From the NCBI RefSeq assembly GCF_000445065.1, contig NZ_ATHO01000009.1, positions 40,752 to 104,751 of the forward strand: a stretch of 64,000 nucleotides of DNA, written 5' to 3'. Shown piece after piece: positions 36,508 to 45,575 of the stretch. The notes beneath the pieces are model-generated. The model was not told the DNA's origin, made no database searches, and saw only the letters and a list, made by a program, of their open reading frames with translations. Each line of letters starts with the position of its first letter. Within the stretch, counting starts at the first letter, position 1. Origin of the DNA: Sphingobium quisquiliarum P25 (lineage in GTDB: Bacteria; Pseudomonadota; Alphaproteobacteria; Sphingomonadales; Sphingomonadaceae). A program made the translations under genes and the position numbers.

Positions 36508-37475
36508 CGGCGCTTGTCGGCCATGACGCTCAGGCAGGAACATTGCTCGCCGCCGCGCGCGGCGATCGCATGCATCATGGCTGGATATTGGCCGGACCGC
36601 GCGGCATCGGGAAAGCGACGTTCGCGCGCGCCGCTGCCCTGCGGCTGCTGGCGGAAGCCGCCGGAAACCCGCTGGAGGGGCAGGGGCTTTCGGTCCCTCA
36701 GGACAATCCCACCCGCAGCCTGATCGCGGCCGATGCGCATCCCGACTATGCCGAGCTTTTCTGCCTGGAAAAGGAAAGCGGAACCGCGCGCAACATTTCC
36801 GTCGATCAGGTGCGCGGCCTGCACCGGCTGATTCAGTCGGCCCCCACTTTCTCCTCCCGCCGCGTGGTGGTGATCGACAGTGCCGACGATCTGGAGCGGG
36901 GCGCGGCCAATGCGCTGCTCAAGACGCTGGAGGAGCCGCCGCCGGGCATGCTGTTCCTGCTGGTCAGCCATGCGCCCGGAAGGCTGCTGCCGACGATCCG
37001 CTCCCGCTGCCGGACGCTGCGTTTCAATCCGCTGGACGATGATGCGGTGCGCACGGTGCTGCGCGCGCAGGACCCGCCGGTCGACCAACAGGAAATCGAA
37101 GCGCTGGTCCGCGCCGGGGAAGGCTCGCCAGGCAAGGCGCTGCGCTACGCCGGTCTTGATTTCGCCGAAATCGAACGCACGCTCGCGTCGATCGCCGCCG
37201 AGGGCGACCCCGGCAACCGCCAGCGCCTCATCCTCGCCAAGACCCTGTCGGCCAAGGCCGCCCGGCCGCGTTATGAGGCTTTCCTTGAGCGTGTTCCGTC
37301 CTTCATCGCGGACATGGCGCGGCGGCGCAGCGGCGCTGATCTGGGCAAGGCGATCGACCATTGGGAAGCCGCGCGTCAGCTGGCAAGCGGCGCCATCATC
37401 CTTTCGCTTGAGCCGGGATCGGTCGCGTTCGAACTTTCCGGCCATGTCGCGGCGCTCGCGGCCCGCCACGGTTGA
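36504..37475 (+). CDS. holB: DNA polymerase III delta' subunit
   Basis: The 323-residue clamp-loader subunit has an AAA+ N-terminal domain with Walker A GPRGIGKAT (31-39), a sensor/SRC-like segment ending LLVSHAPGRLLPTIRSRC, and C-terminal helical domains. Zinc-knuckle cysteines typical of gamma/tau are not present, which fits the alphaproteobacterial delta' subset. The ATG overlaps the tmk stop (ATGA). Confidence 0.93.
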   Translation: MTALVGHDAQAGTLLAAARGDRMHHGWILAGPRGIGKATFARAAALRLLAEAAGNPLEGQGLSVPQDNPTRSLIAADAHPDYAELFCLEKESGTARNISVDQVRGLHRLIQSAPTFSSRRVVVIDSADDLERGAANALLKTLEEPPPGMLFLLVSHAPGRLLPTIRSRCRTLRFNPLDDDAVRTVLRAQDPPVDQQEIEALVRAGEGSPGKALRYAGLDFAEIERTLASIAAEGDPGNRQRLILAKTLSAKAARPRYEAFLERVPSFIADMARRRSGADLGKAIDHWEAARQLASGAIILSLEPGSVAFELSGHVAALAARHG

Positions 37476-37530
37476 AGGGCCGGTAAAAGCAGGCTTTGCC
37501 TAGCCCGGAACAGCCGCTAGGGAAGGGCTC

Positions 37531-39093
37531 ATGCCGCGACCCTATACGATCACCACCGCCATCAGCTATCCCAACGGCCGTCCCCATATCGGCCATGCCT
37601 ATGAAGTGATCGCGACCGACGCGATCGCCCGTTTTCAGCGGATGATGGGCCGCGACGTGTTCTTTCAGACGGGAACTGACGAACATGGGCTGAAAATGGC
37701 CCAGGCCGCCCGCGCGCGCAACATGGAGCCGCGCGCCCTTGCCGACGAAATGTCGGGATATTTCAAGGAGATGAACGACAGGCTGAACATCAGTCATGAT
37801 CGCTTCATCCGCACCAGCGAACCGGATCACCATCGTGCCAGCCAGGCGCTCTGGCAAGCGATGGAGGCTAATGGCGACCTCTATCTCGGCCGCTATGAAG
37901 GCTGGTATTCCGTCCGTGACGAAGCCTTTTACGACGAAAAGGAACTGGTGAGCGGAGAGGGCGATCAGAAGCTCTCGCCGCAGGGCACGCCGGTCGAATG
38001 GACGGTCGAGGAAAGCTGGTTCTTCCGCCTGTCCGCCTACCAGCAAAGGCTGCTGGACCTCTACAACAGCCAGCCGGACTTCATCCAGCCCGACAGCCGC
38101 CGAAACGAGATCATGCGCTTCGTCGAAGGCGGACTCAGCGACCTCAGCATTTCGCGCACCAGCTTCGACTGGGGCGTGAAAGTGCCGGGCAGCGAAGGCC
38201 ATGTCATGTATGTGTGGGTCGACGCGCTGACCAATTACCTGACGGGCTGCGGCTATCCCGATGATGCCGGACGCATGGCGCGCTACTGGTCCGAAGGCGG
38301 CGATATCACGCATGTCATCGGCAAGGATATTGTGCGTTTTCATGCGGTTTACTGGCCAGCCTTCCTTATGAGTGCGAAGTTGCCTCTCCCGCGCCGGATC
38401 TTCGGCCATGGCTTCCTTCTCAACCGGGGAGAGAAGATGTCGAAGTCTGTCGGCAATGTCGCCGATCCGATGGAATTGGCCGATCGCTTCGGGGTGGACC
38501 AGCTACGCTATTTCCTGCTGTCCGAAGTCACCTTCGGCAATGACGGCAGCTATAGCGCCGAAGCGATCGTGGCCCGGTCCAACAGCGATCTTGCCAATAG
38601 TTTCGGCAACCTCGCCCAGCGGACCCTGAGCTTCATCGCCAAGAATCTGGACGGCCGCCTGCCGCAGCCCAAGCCGCAGGATGCCGACACGGAGTTGCTC
38701 GTTACGGTTCGGCAAGCTGCCACGGCGTTCCAACAGGCCATGTCCGATCTCGCGCCCTCGGTAGCGATCGAGGCCTGGATACGCGCCGTGTTCGCCTGCA
38801 ACGCCTATATCGACGCGCAGGCCCCATGGGCGCTTCGCAAGACCGATCCCGCACGGATGGAAGCGGTGCTGGCGACGCTCTACGATGCGATCGCCAGCCT
38901 CGCCATCATGATCCAGCCGGTCATCCCCGCCAGCGCCACGGCGCTGCTCGACCAGATGGGCGTGGCCGCCGACCGGCGCGGCTATGACGTCATCGGGACT
39001 GATTGGTACACGCAGTTGCGCGGCAGCGGCTTTGCGCTCAGCGCGCCCAAACCGCTATTCCCTCGCCTGGAACTTGCGGAAGCGGACGCCTGA
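37531..39093 (+). CDS. metG: methionyl-tRNA synthetase
   Basis: The 520-residue class I synthetase has HIGH at 19-22 (RPHIGHAYE) and KMSKS at 302-306, with the tRNA-anticodon helical bundle after it. It ends at the bundle, so the C-terminal EMAP-like tRNA-binding domain of E. coli MetG is absent. I also see no four-cysteine zinc knuckle in the connective region. This is the short bacterial form common in alphaproteobacteria. It is followed by tatD after 3 bp. Confidence 0.97.
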   Translation: MPRPYTITTAISYPNGRPHIGHAYEVIATDAIARFQRMMGRDVFFQTGTDEHGLKMAQAARARNMEPRALADEMSGYFKEMNDRLNISHDRFIRTSEPDHHRASQALWQAMEANGDLYLGRYEGWYSVRDEAFYDEKELVSGEGDQKLSPQGTPVEWTVEESWFFRLSAYQQRLLDLYNSQPDFIQPDSRRNEIMRFVEGGLSDLSISRTSFDWGVKVPGSEGHVMYVWVDALTNYLTGCGYPDDAGRMARYWSEGGDITHVIGKDIVRFHAVYWPAFLMSAKLPLPRRIFGHGFLLNRGEKMSKSVGNVADPMELADRFGVDQLRYFLLSEVTFGNDGSYSAEAIVARSNSDLANSFGNLAQRTLSFIAKNLDGRLPQPKPQDADTELLVTVRQAATAFQQAMSDLAPSVAIEAWIRAVFACNAYIDAQAPWALRKTDPARMEAVLATLYDAIASLAIMIQPVIPASATALLDQMGVAADRRGYDVIGTDWYTQLRGSGFALSAPKPLFPRLELAEADA

Positions 39094-39096
39094 ACG

Positions 39097-39897
39097 ATGC
39101 TGATCGACAGTCATTGCCACTTGAATTACAAGGGCTTGATCGAAGATCAGCATAATGTGCTTGAACGCGCTCGCGCTGCGGGCGTAGACCTGATGCTCAA
39201 CATCGCCACGCGTGAAAGCGAGTGGGATGATGTGCTCGGCACGGCTTTGCGGGAACCCGACGTGTGGGCGACGGTGGGCATTCATCCGCATGAAGCCGAT
39301 GAACATCCGCATATCGACACGGCCAAGCTGATCGATCGCGCCGCCCATCCGCGTGTCGTGGGGATCGGCGAAACCGGGCTCGATTATTATTACGACCATA
39401 GCGACCGCGATCGGCAGCGGCGCAGCTTCCGCTCGCACATCGCGGCGGCGCGCGAAACCGGCCTCCCGCTGATCGTCCATACCCGCGATGCAGAGGAAGA
39501 CACGCTCGCCATATTGCGGGACGAAATGGGGCAGGGGGCCTATAGCGGCGTCATCCATTGCTTCACCGCCAGCGGCGCGTTCGCCGATGCCGCCCTCGAT
39601 CTGGGCCTCTATATCAGCATTTCAGGCATAGTGACGTTCAAGAGCGCGAAGGACTTGCAGGAAACCGCCGCTCGCCTGCCGCTGGACCGGCTGCTGATCG
39701 AAACGGACTCGCCCTTCCTCGCCCCGGTCCCGCACCGCGGCAAGCCGTGCGAGCCTGCCTATGTCGCTGATACGGCCCGCTTTCTGGCCATTCTGCGCGG
39801 CGAGGATGTGGAGCAACTGGCACAGGCCACTTCGGACAATTTCCGCGCCCTGTTCAGCAAGATCAATGGGTTCAGCAAGATCGATGGGCCTGCCTGA
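39097..39897 (+). CDS. tatD: TatD-family metal-dependent deoxyribonuclease
   Basis: The 266-residue TIM-barrel hydrolase shows the family metal ligands: DSHCHL at 4-9, the IGETGLDYYY segment, IVHTRDAEEDT, IHCFTAS, and IETDSPFLAPVPHRGK. Relatives remove 3' nucleotides from single-stranded DNA or D-amino acids from D-aminoacyl-tRNA; the exact substrate is not shown by sequence. The order metG-tatD-MBL hydrolase is a conserved alphaproteobacterial cluster. Confidence 0.94.
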   Translation: MLIDSHCHLNYKGLIEDQHNVLERARAAGVDLMLNIATRESEWDDVLGTALREPDVWATVGIHPHEADEHPHIDTAKLIDRAAHPRVVGIGETGLDYYYDHSDRDRQRRSFRSHIAAARETGLPLIVHTRDAEEDTLAILRDEMGQGAYSGVIHCFTASGAFADAALDLGLYISISGIVTFKSAKDLQETAARLPLDRLLIETDSPFLAPVPHRGKPCEPAYVADTARFLAILRGEDVEQLAQATSDNFRALFSKINGFSKIDGPA

Positions 39898-39900
39898 TCG

Positions 39901-40692
39901 ATGGGGCTGAAGGTCACCATATTGGGCTGCGGCACATCGTCGGGCGTGCCCCGGATCGGCAATGATTGGGGAAGCTGCGACCCGCAAGAACCGAAAAACC
40001 GCCGCACCCGCGTCTCCATCCTGGTCGAAAGCCCGTCCACCCGCCTGCTGGTCGACACCTCGCCGGACATGCGGGCGCAATTGCTGGCCGCCGATGTGAT
40101 TCAGATCGACGCGATCCTGTGGACCCATGATCATGCCGATCATTGCCACGGCATCGATGATGTGCGTCAGCTTTACCATCACCGGCGCAGCCCCGTTCCC
40201 GGTTATGCCCGCCGCCAGACGCTCAAACTGCTGGCGGAGCGCTTCGCCTACGCATTCGAAGGGCGGCAGGGCTATCATGCGACGATAGAGCCGCATGTCC
40301 TGCCCGATGGGTTGCGGATCGGCGACATCGACATCGCCTGCACGGATCAGCCCCATGGCGAGATCTACTCGACCGGCTTTCGCTTCACCCATGGCGGCCG
40401 CTCGGTCGGCTATGCGACGGATTTCCACGCGCTCACGCCGGAAATGATCGCCTTATATGACGGCCTTGACCTCTGGGTGGTGGACGCCCTGCGCGAAAAG
40501 CCGCATCCCACTCATCCGCATCTGGCGCTGACGCTTGACGCCATAGCGGCGTTGAGTCCGGCGCGATCGCTGCTTACCCATATGGACCAGAGCATGGACT
40601 ATGCCACGCTCCGCCGCTCACTTCCCGCTGGCGTGGAGCCGGCCTATGACGGCATGGTGATAGAGCTGGACGAGGCGAGGCGGCAGGGCTGA
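39901..40692 (+). CDS. metallo-beta-lactamase-fold hydrolase (PhnP-like)
   Basis: The 263-residue protein carries the metal site THDHADH (His76, His78, Asp80, His81) and the N-terminal LGCGTSSGVPRIG block of the PhnP/RNase Z-like branch. Later histidines and YATDFHAL supply further ligands. PhnP is a cyclic phosphodiesterase, but this gene is not in a phosphonate operon; the substrate here is unknown. The stop overlaps the next gene by one base (TGATG). Confidence 0.9.
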   Translation: MGLKVTILGCGTSSGVPRIGNDWGSCDPQEPKNRRTRVSILVESPSTRLLVDTSPDMRAQLLAADVIQIDAILWTHDHADHCHGIDDVRQLYHHRRSPVPGYARRQTLKLLAERFAYAFEGRQGYHATIEPHVLPDGLRIGDIDIACTDQPHGEIYSTGFRFTHGGRSVGYATDFHALTPEMIALYDGLDLWVVDALREKPHPTHPHLALTLDAIAALSPARSLLTHMDQSMDYATLRRSLPAGVEPAYDGMVIELDEARRQG

Positions 40693-41330
40693 TGGACATG
40701 AGCGGCGATCAGGCGATGTCCAGCCTCTGGTATGTTCTGGCGCTCGTTCTGGTCGGCTCGGCCCTTCTGGCGCGGCGCTTGCCCATGGCCGGGCTTCTGC
40801 GCATGGCCATGTTCTGGGCCGTCATCTTCGCCGTGCTGCTCCTGCTGTTCAAGCTGGGCGAACGCAGCGGCCTCTTCTCTCAAACGGCGAGGGAAGGGGG
40901 GCCGGTTCCCGCTGCTTCGGATCAGGCCGTTCCCACGTCTCCGCCAGCGACGCGTGCGGAAGGGCGGACGCTGCGGGTTCCCATGGCGCCCGATGGCCAT
41001 TTCTGGGTGGAAGCCACCGTCAACGGCACGCCTGCGCGCTTCCTGATCGACAGCGGCGCGAGCGTCACCGCCTTGTCCGTCTCCTCCGCCCGTGCCGCCG
41101 GCCTGAACTTCGACCTGAATGCGCCGGGCGTATCCATGATCACCGCCAATGGCCGGATCGCGGCCCAGCGCGCCTCCGTCTCGACCCTCGCCATCGGTCC
41201 GATCCGCGCCAGCGATCTCGACATCGTCGTGTCGCCCGCCTTTGGCGAGGTGAATGTGATCGGCATGAACCTGCTCTCGCGCCTTAAAAGCTGGGGCGTG
41301 CAGGATGGCGAAATGGTGCTGACGCCATGA
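40692..41330 (+). CDS. membrane-anchored retropepsin-like aspartic protease (clan AA)
   Basis: A 212-residue protein with two N-terminal membrane helices (about 11-27 and 34-54) and a C-terminal single-domain aspartic-protease fold. The active-site triad is Asp120-Ser-Gly122 in LIDSGASVTALS; the strand VNVIGMNLLSRL completes the family pattern (TIGR02281-like). One copy per chain means it must dimerise to be active, as in retroviral proteases. Relatives occur throughout alphaproteobacteria; the physiological substrate is not known to me. Confidence 0.85.
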   Translation: MDMSGDQAMSSLWYVLALVLVGSALLARRLPMAGLLRMAMFWAVIFAVLLLLFKLGERSGLFSQTAREGGPVPAASDQAVPTSPPATRAEGRTLRVPMAPDGHFWVEATVNGTPARFLIDSGASVTALSVSSARAAGLNFDLNAPGVSMITANGRIAAQRASVSTLAIGPIRASDLDIVVSPAFGEVNVIGMNLLSRLKSWGVQDGEMVLTP

Positions 41331-42628
41331 CGGCGCCGCTCGCCCACCGGCCGCCGACCCAGCGGGAACGGTTGAAGGCGATCATCGGCGGGTCGGCGGG
41401 CAATCTGGTTGAATGGTATGACTGGTACGCTTACGCTGCCTTCACCCTTTATTTCGCGCCGCATTTCTTCCCCAGCAATGATCGCACCGCCCAGTTGCTT
41501 GGCGCGGCGGGCATTTTCGCGGTCGGCTTCCTGATGCGGCCGATCGGGGCATGGATGATGGGCGTCTATGCGGACCGGCATGGCCGCAAGAGCGGGCTCA
41601 CCCTGTCCGTCGCGCTGATGTGCGCGGGGTCGCTGCTGATCGCGGTCACGCCGGGCTATCCGGTCATCGGCGTTGCAGCGCCTCTGCTGCTGGTGCTCGC
41701 CCGCCTGATGCAGGGTCTGTCGATCGGCGGAGAATATGGAGCAAGCGCCACCTATCTGTCGGAAATGGCGGGACGGCAGAGGCGGGGGTTCTTCTCCAGC
41801 TTTCAATATGTTACGCTGATCGCTGGCCAGCTTGTGGCAATTTGCGTCCTGCTGATCCTGCAAGCCTTGCTCAGCGAGACTCAATTGGAATCCTGGGGAT
41901 GGCGCATCCCGTTCCTGATCGGCGGAGCGCTGGCGGTCGTCGTCTTCTGGCTGCGGCGGGGGCTTGCCGAAACGCAAAGCTATGCCGTCGCACGCGCGGC
42001 GGAAGCGCCCAAGTCCGGCTTCGTGGAACTGGTCACCAGGCATCCGCGTGAGACGCTGACGGTGATGCTGCTGACTGCAGGCGGCACCATCGCTTTCTAT
42101 GCCTATTCCATCTACATGCAGAAATTCCTGGTCAATACCAGCGGCCTCAGCCGTGAAGTCTCTTCGCAAATCAATGGTATAACCCTGTTCTTTTTCATGC
42201 TTTTGCAACCGGTTGCAGGCATGCTGTCCGACCGGATCGGACGAAAGCCGCTGATGATCGGGTTCGGCATAGCGGGCGTGCTGTTCACCTATCCGATCTT
42301 TGCGACCCTAGCCGTAACCCGCGATCCGCTGGTCGCCGGAATGCTCGTGATGGCCGGGCTGGTCATCGTCACAGGCTATACGTCGATCAACGCGGTCGTG
42401 AAGGCGGAGCTGTTTCCGGCGCATATCCGCGCGCTGGGCGTGGCGCTACCTTATGCCCTGGCCAACACGATCTTCGGCGGCACGGCGGAATTCGTCGCGC
42501 TTTATTTTAAGCAGCTCGGCATCGAGCAGGCATTCTACATCTACGTGACGGTGATGATCGCCATTTCGCTGCTCGTCTATATCCGCATGCGGGATACGCA
42601 AAAGCACAGCCGCATCCTGGAAGACTGA
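41327..42628 (+). CDS. MFS transporter, metabolite:proton symporter family (KgtP-like)
   Basis: The 433-residue protein has twelve predicted membrane helices. The N-terminal signature GNLVEWYDWYAYAAF and the loop MGVYADRHGRKSGL place it in the MHS branch, which includes alpha-ketoglutarate (KgtP), citrate and proline/betaine symporters. MQGLSIGGEYGASATYLSE is also typical. The dicarboxylate-type substrate is a guess by similarity. The ATG overlaps the protease stop (ATGA), so it ends this operon. Confidence 0.88.
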   Translation: MTAPLAHRPPTQRERLKAIIGGSAGNLVEWYDWYAYAAFTLYFAPHFFPSNDRTAQLLGAAGIFAVGFLMRPIGAWMMGVYADRHGRKSGLTLSVALMCAGSLLIAVTPGYPVIGVAAPLLLVLARLMQGLSIGGEYGASATYLSEMAGRQRRGFFSSFQYVTLIAGQLVAICVLLILQALLSETQLESWGWRIPFLIGGALAVVVFWLRRGLAETQSYAVARAAEAPKSGFVELVTRHPRETLTVMLLTAGGTIAFYAYSIYMQKFLVNTSGLSREVSSQINGITLFFFMLLQPVAGMLSDRIGRKPLMIGFGIAGVLFTYPIFATLAVTRDPLVAGMLVMAGLVIVTGYTSINAVVKAELFPAHIRALGVALPYALANTIFGGTAEFVALYFKQLGIEQAFYIYVTVMIAISLLVYIRMRDTQKHSRILED

Positions 42629-42642
42629 TGTTGGATTTAACA

Positions 42643-42656
42643 TAATATATATTATC
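42643..42656. promoter_or_regulatory. 14-bp AT palindrome upstream of mazG
   Basis: ATAATATATATTAT is a perfect palindrome in an otherwise GC-rich region, 15 bp after the MFS transporter stop and about 80 bp before mazG. It could be a protein-binding site or an AT-rich promoter element. Assignment is tentative. Confidence 0.3.
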
Positions 42657-42735
42657 GGACTTTTCGATTTATGGCAGGGCGGTCATTCTCCCTCCTGAAA
42701 CTACTCTACCCCAGACCATTATTCCGGGTTTGCCC

Positions 42736-43524
42736 ATGCCGTCCAATGCCCATCCAAGTCCCGCCGACATCATGCCGCTCGCCAAAGTCATGGCGCGCCT
42801 TCGCGACCCGGACACGGGTTGCCCGTGGGACATAGAGCAGGATTTCTCCACCATCGCGCCCTATACGATCGAGGAAGCCTATGAGGTCGCCGACGCCATC
42901 GAGCGCGACGACATGGCGGCGCTGCGCGACGAACTCGGCGACCTTCTGCTCCAGGTCGTGTTCCACAGCCGCATCGCCGAACAAGCCGGCTATTTCACTC
43001 TTCAGGATGTGATCGACGGCATCACCGAAAAGATGATCCGCCGCCATCCCCATATTTTCGGCGATGGCGTAGCCCGCGAAGACGGTCATGGCCGCTGGGA
43101 AGACATAAAGGCCGCCGAACGCGCCGGGAAGGACGCTGACCAGAGCGCTCTCGCCGGTGTCGCCAAGGCCCTGCCAGCCCTGTTGCGCGCCGAAAAGATC
43201 CAGAAGCGCGCTGCCCGGACCGGCTTTGACTGGCCTGATATTCAGGGCGTCGTGGCCAAGATCGAGGAAGAACTGCAAGAGGTTCATGAGGCCGCTTCTC
43301 CTGATGAGCATCATGAGGAAATCGGCGACCTGCTTTTCTCTGTGGTCAACCTCGCGCGCCATTGGAAGGTTGACGCCGAAGCCGCCCTGCGCACCGCAAC
43401 CGCCAAGTTCGAGAAGCGGTTCCGAACCATGGAAGATATCGCCGGAGAGGCATTTCCCGGCCTGTCGCTGGAGGATAAGGAAGCCTTGTGGAAACAGGCC
43501 AAACGGCGGCAGACCCCGGACTAA
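42736..43524 (+). CDS. mazG: nucleoside triphosphate pyrophosphohydrolase MazG
   Basis: The 262-residue enzyme hydrolyses non-canonical and excess NTPs to NMP and PPi. Both MazG repeats are visible. The N-terminal repeat has CPWDIEQDF and EEAYEVADAI followed by ELGDLLLQVVFHS. The C-terminal repeat has KIEEELQEVHEA followed by EEIGDLLFSVVNLAR. The ATG at 42736 (MPSNAHPS) is chosen over a TTG two codons earlier. Its stop codon overlaps the convergent hflX stop. Confidence 0.94.
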   Translation: MPSNAHPSPADIMPLAKVMARLRDPDTGCPWDIEQDFSTIAPYTIEEAYEVADAIERDDMAALRDELGDLLLQVVFHSRIAEQAGYFTLQDVIDGITEKMIRRHPHIFGDGVAREDGHGRWEDIKAAERAGKDADQSALAGVAKALPALLRAEKIQKRAARTGFDWPDIQGVVAKIEEELQEVHEAASPDEHHEEIGDLLFSVVNLARHWKVDAEAALRTATAKFEKRFRTMEDIAGEAFPGLSLEDKEALWKQAKRRQTPD

Positions 43525-44876
43525 GGCTCGTCCCCGTCCTCGGCCTTCGGCCCGCCGCGCTTGAGAAACCGTGCGAGGGCGGAGTCGGAGAGGCGCACAT
43601 CCACCAGCATCTCCCCCTGCTCGGCCGTGCTTCCGATCACTTCGCCATGCTCATGCAACCACGCCAGCGCCGCGCCGTCGGACAGCGGCACATGCAAGCG
43701 ATGCACTTGCGCGCCAGCCGTCAGCCTTTTGCTGATCGCCCGTTGCAGATCGTCGACGCCCTGCCCGGTAATCGCTGACAGGATCACCACATCATCCCGG
43801 CGCGCCGCCAGTTCGCGCAGATGGTCCGCAGCCTCCGCATCCAGCAGGTCGAGCTTGTTCCATGCCTCGATGATCGGCGGTGGTTCGTCCCCCTCGCCGC
43901 CTTCCAGAGCGCCCTCGCCCGCCACGCCCAGCTCGCTCAGCACGTCCATCACATCATCCCGCTGCGCCTCGCTGTCGGGATGAGCAATATCGCGGACATG
44001 GATGATGAGGTCGGCCGAAAGCACTTCCTCCAGCGTCGCGCGGAACGCCGCGATCAGCTGCGTAGGCAGGTCCGAAACGAAGCCCACCGTGTCGGACAGG
44101 ATCGCCTTGTCCAGGCCCGGCAGGGCGATCTGCCTCATGGTCGGGTCCAGCGTGGCGAACAGCAGGTCTTCCGCCATGACGTCAGCGCCGGTCAGCCGGT
44201 TGAACAGCGTGGACTTGCCCGCATTGGTATAGCCGACCAGCGCGATGACCGGCCAGGGCGCGCGCTGCCGCCGGGCGCGGTGAAGGCTGCGCGTGCGCGT
44301 GACCTGATCCAGTTCGCGGCGGATCTTGGCCATGCGGTCGCGGATCATCCGCCGGTCGGCTTCGATCTGGGTTTCGCCAGGACCGCCCAGAAAGCCGAAG
44401 CCGCCGCGCTGCCGTTCCAGGTGGGTCCAGCTGCGCACCAGCCGCCCGGCCTGATAGTCGAGATGGGCCAGTTCGACCTGCAACCGCCCTTCGTTCGTCG
44501 CGGCCCGCTCGCCGAAAATCTCCAGGATCAGGCCGGTGCGATCGATCACCTTGGTGGAGGTCGCCTTCTCCAGATTGCTCTGCTGCACGGGGCTCAAAGC
44601 ATTGTCGACGATGACCAGTTCAGCATCCTCGGCTTCGGCCAGCGCCGCGATCTGCTCGACCTGTCCGCTGCCGAACAGCGTCGCAGGCTTGCGGTCGCGG
44701 ACGCGGAAGGCCTGCGCCGCACGCACATCGATGCCGATGGCGAGCGCCAGCCCCCTCGCCTCCTCCAGCCGCGCATCGCTGTCGCGCCTTTCGGCGCCAT
44801 GGGTTTCCGCGCGCACGACGATCGCCCGCGCGCCGCGCGTTACCTCATCTTCCGAATCGCGATTGAAGACAGCCAT
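43521..44876 (-). CDS. hflX: GTPase HflX
   Basis: The 451-residue GTPase splits stalled ribosomes under stress. The N-terminal HflX domain (about 1-180) includes the SNLEKATSTKVIDR and GGPGETQIEADRR segments. The G domain has G1 GYTNAGKST with Lys221, then the G3 DTVGF and a NKLD G4. It follows hfq on the same strand after 62 bp, the conserved hfq-hflX arrangement. The stop shares bases with the convergent mazG stop. Confidence 0.96.
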   Translation of the reverse strand: MAVFNRDSEDEVTRGARAIVVRAETHGAERRDSDARLEEARGLALAIGIDVRAAQAFRVRDRKPATLFGSGQVEQIAALAEAEDAELVIVDNALSPVQQSNLEKATSTKVIDRTGLILEIFGERAATNEGRLQVELAHLDYQAGRLVRSWTHLERQRGGFGFLGGPGETQIEADRRMIRDRMAKIRRELDQVTRTRSLHRARRQRAPWPVIALVGYTNAGKSTLFNRLTGADVMAEDLLFATLDPTMRQIALPGLDKAILSDTVGFVSDLPTQLIAAFRATLEEVLSADLIIHVRDIAHPDSEAQRDDVMDVLSELGVAGEGALEGGEGDEPPPIIEAWNKLDLLDAEAADHLRELAARRDDVVILSAITGQGVDDLQRAISKRLTAGAQVHRLHVPLSDGAALAWLHEHGEVIGSTAEQGEMLVDVRLSDSALARFLKRGGPKAEDGDEP

Positions 44877-44938
44877 GACCGCTTAACGCCTCAGCCGCCC
44901 ATGCGCTTCACCGGAGGGCGGCGGAAAGCGGCAAAAGC

Positions 44939-45421
44939 TCAATCCTCGTCCTCGCCCTCACCACTCAGGTCGAGCGCATGCAGAGGCTGAACCGTCGAAA
45001 TGGCGTGCTTGTAGACCAGCTGCACCATCCCGTCGCGCTCCAGCAGCATGCAGAACAGGTCGAACGCGGCGATCTCGCCCTGCAACATCACGCCATTGAC
45101 CAGGAACATGGTGACCGGGCTGTTCGACTTGCGCACGGCGTTCAGGAAGATTTCCTGCAACAGCTTGCCCCTGCCGTTCCCGTCGCCAATCTTGCGCAGA
45201 TCGGTCAGGTCCATAGGCTGAGCGGGCATGACGGTGGAGATGGCATGCTTGTAGACCAGCTGCGACTGCCCGTCGCGGCGCAGCAGCACGGAAAAATTGT
45301 CAAACCAGGTGATGATGCCCTGCAACTTCACGCCCTTGACCAGGAACATGGTCACAGGGGTCTTGGTCTTGCGCAGGTTGTTCAGGAAAATATCCTGAAG
45401 ATTGTTCATCTTATCGGCCAT
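44939..45421 (-). CDS. hfq: RNA chaperone Hfq with two fused Sm domains
   Basis: The 160-residue protein contains two complete Hfq Sm domains, 80 residues apart, where E. coli Hfq has one. Domain 1 (about 6-70) and domain 2 (about 86-150) both end in YKHAIST, with Tyr57/Lys58/His59 and Tyr137/Lys138/His139. They differ at RNA-contact positions: the E. coli Lys31 equivalent is Lys32 in domain 1 but Met112 in domain 2; Gln41 corresponds to Asn42 and Leu122; Asp9 to Asp10 and Glu90; rim Arg19 to Lys20 and Asn100. A trimer would make a pseudo-hexamer. The tail is acidic (GEGEDED). The ATG at 45421 is favoured over an upstream GTG. Confidence 0.95.
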   Translation of the reverse strand: MADKMNNLQDIFLNNLRKTKTPVTMFLVKGVKLQGIITWFDNFSVLLRRDGQSQLVYKHAISTVMPAQPMDLTDLRKIGDGNGRGKLLQEIFLNAVRKSNSPVTMFLVNGVMLQGEIAAFDLFCMLLERDGMVQLVYKHAISTVQPLHALDLSGEGEDED

Positions 45422-45531
45422 GGTGATCACCAGTCCTTATTGGCGGGACGTTACCCGCTCTCGCACCCCTAGGCAGGGTGTCTTGCCTGCTCCCGCCAGC
45501 CGGAAGCGAATGGAACCTACCGCAATTGCGA

Positions 45532-45549
45532 AGGGGCGTCCATGCCCCT
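45532..45549 (-). terminator. weak terminator-like hairpin after ntrX
   Basis: AGGGGC (45532-45537) pairs with GCCCCT (45544-45549) over six bases, 27 bases beyond the ntrX stop on the minus strand. It is followed by only TT, so it may attenuate rather than end transcription into hfq. Confidence 0.35.
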
Positions 45550-45575
45550 CATGTGCAATCGCCTGTTCGTCTTGG

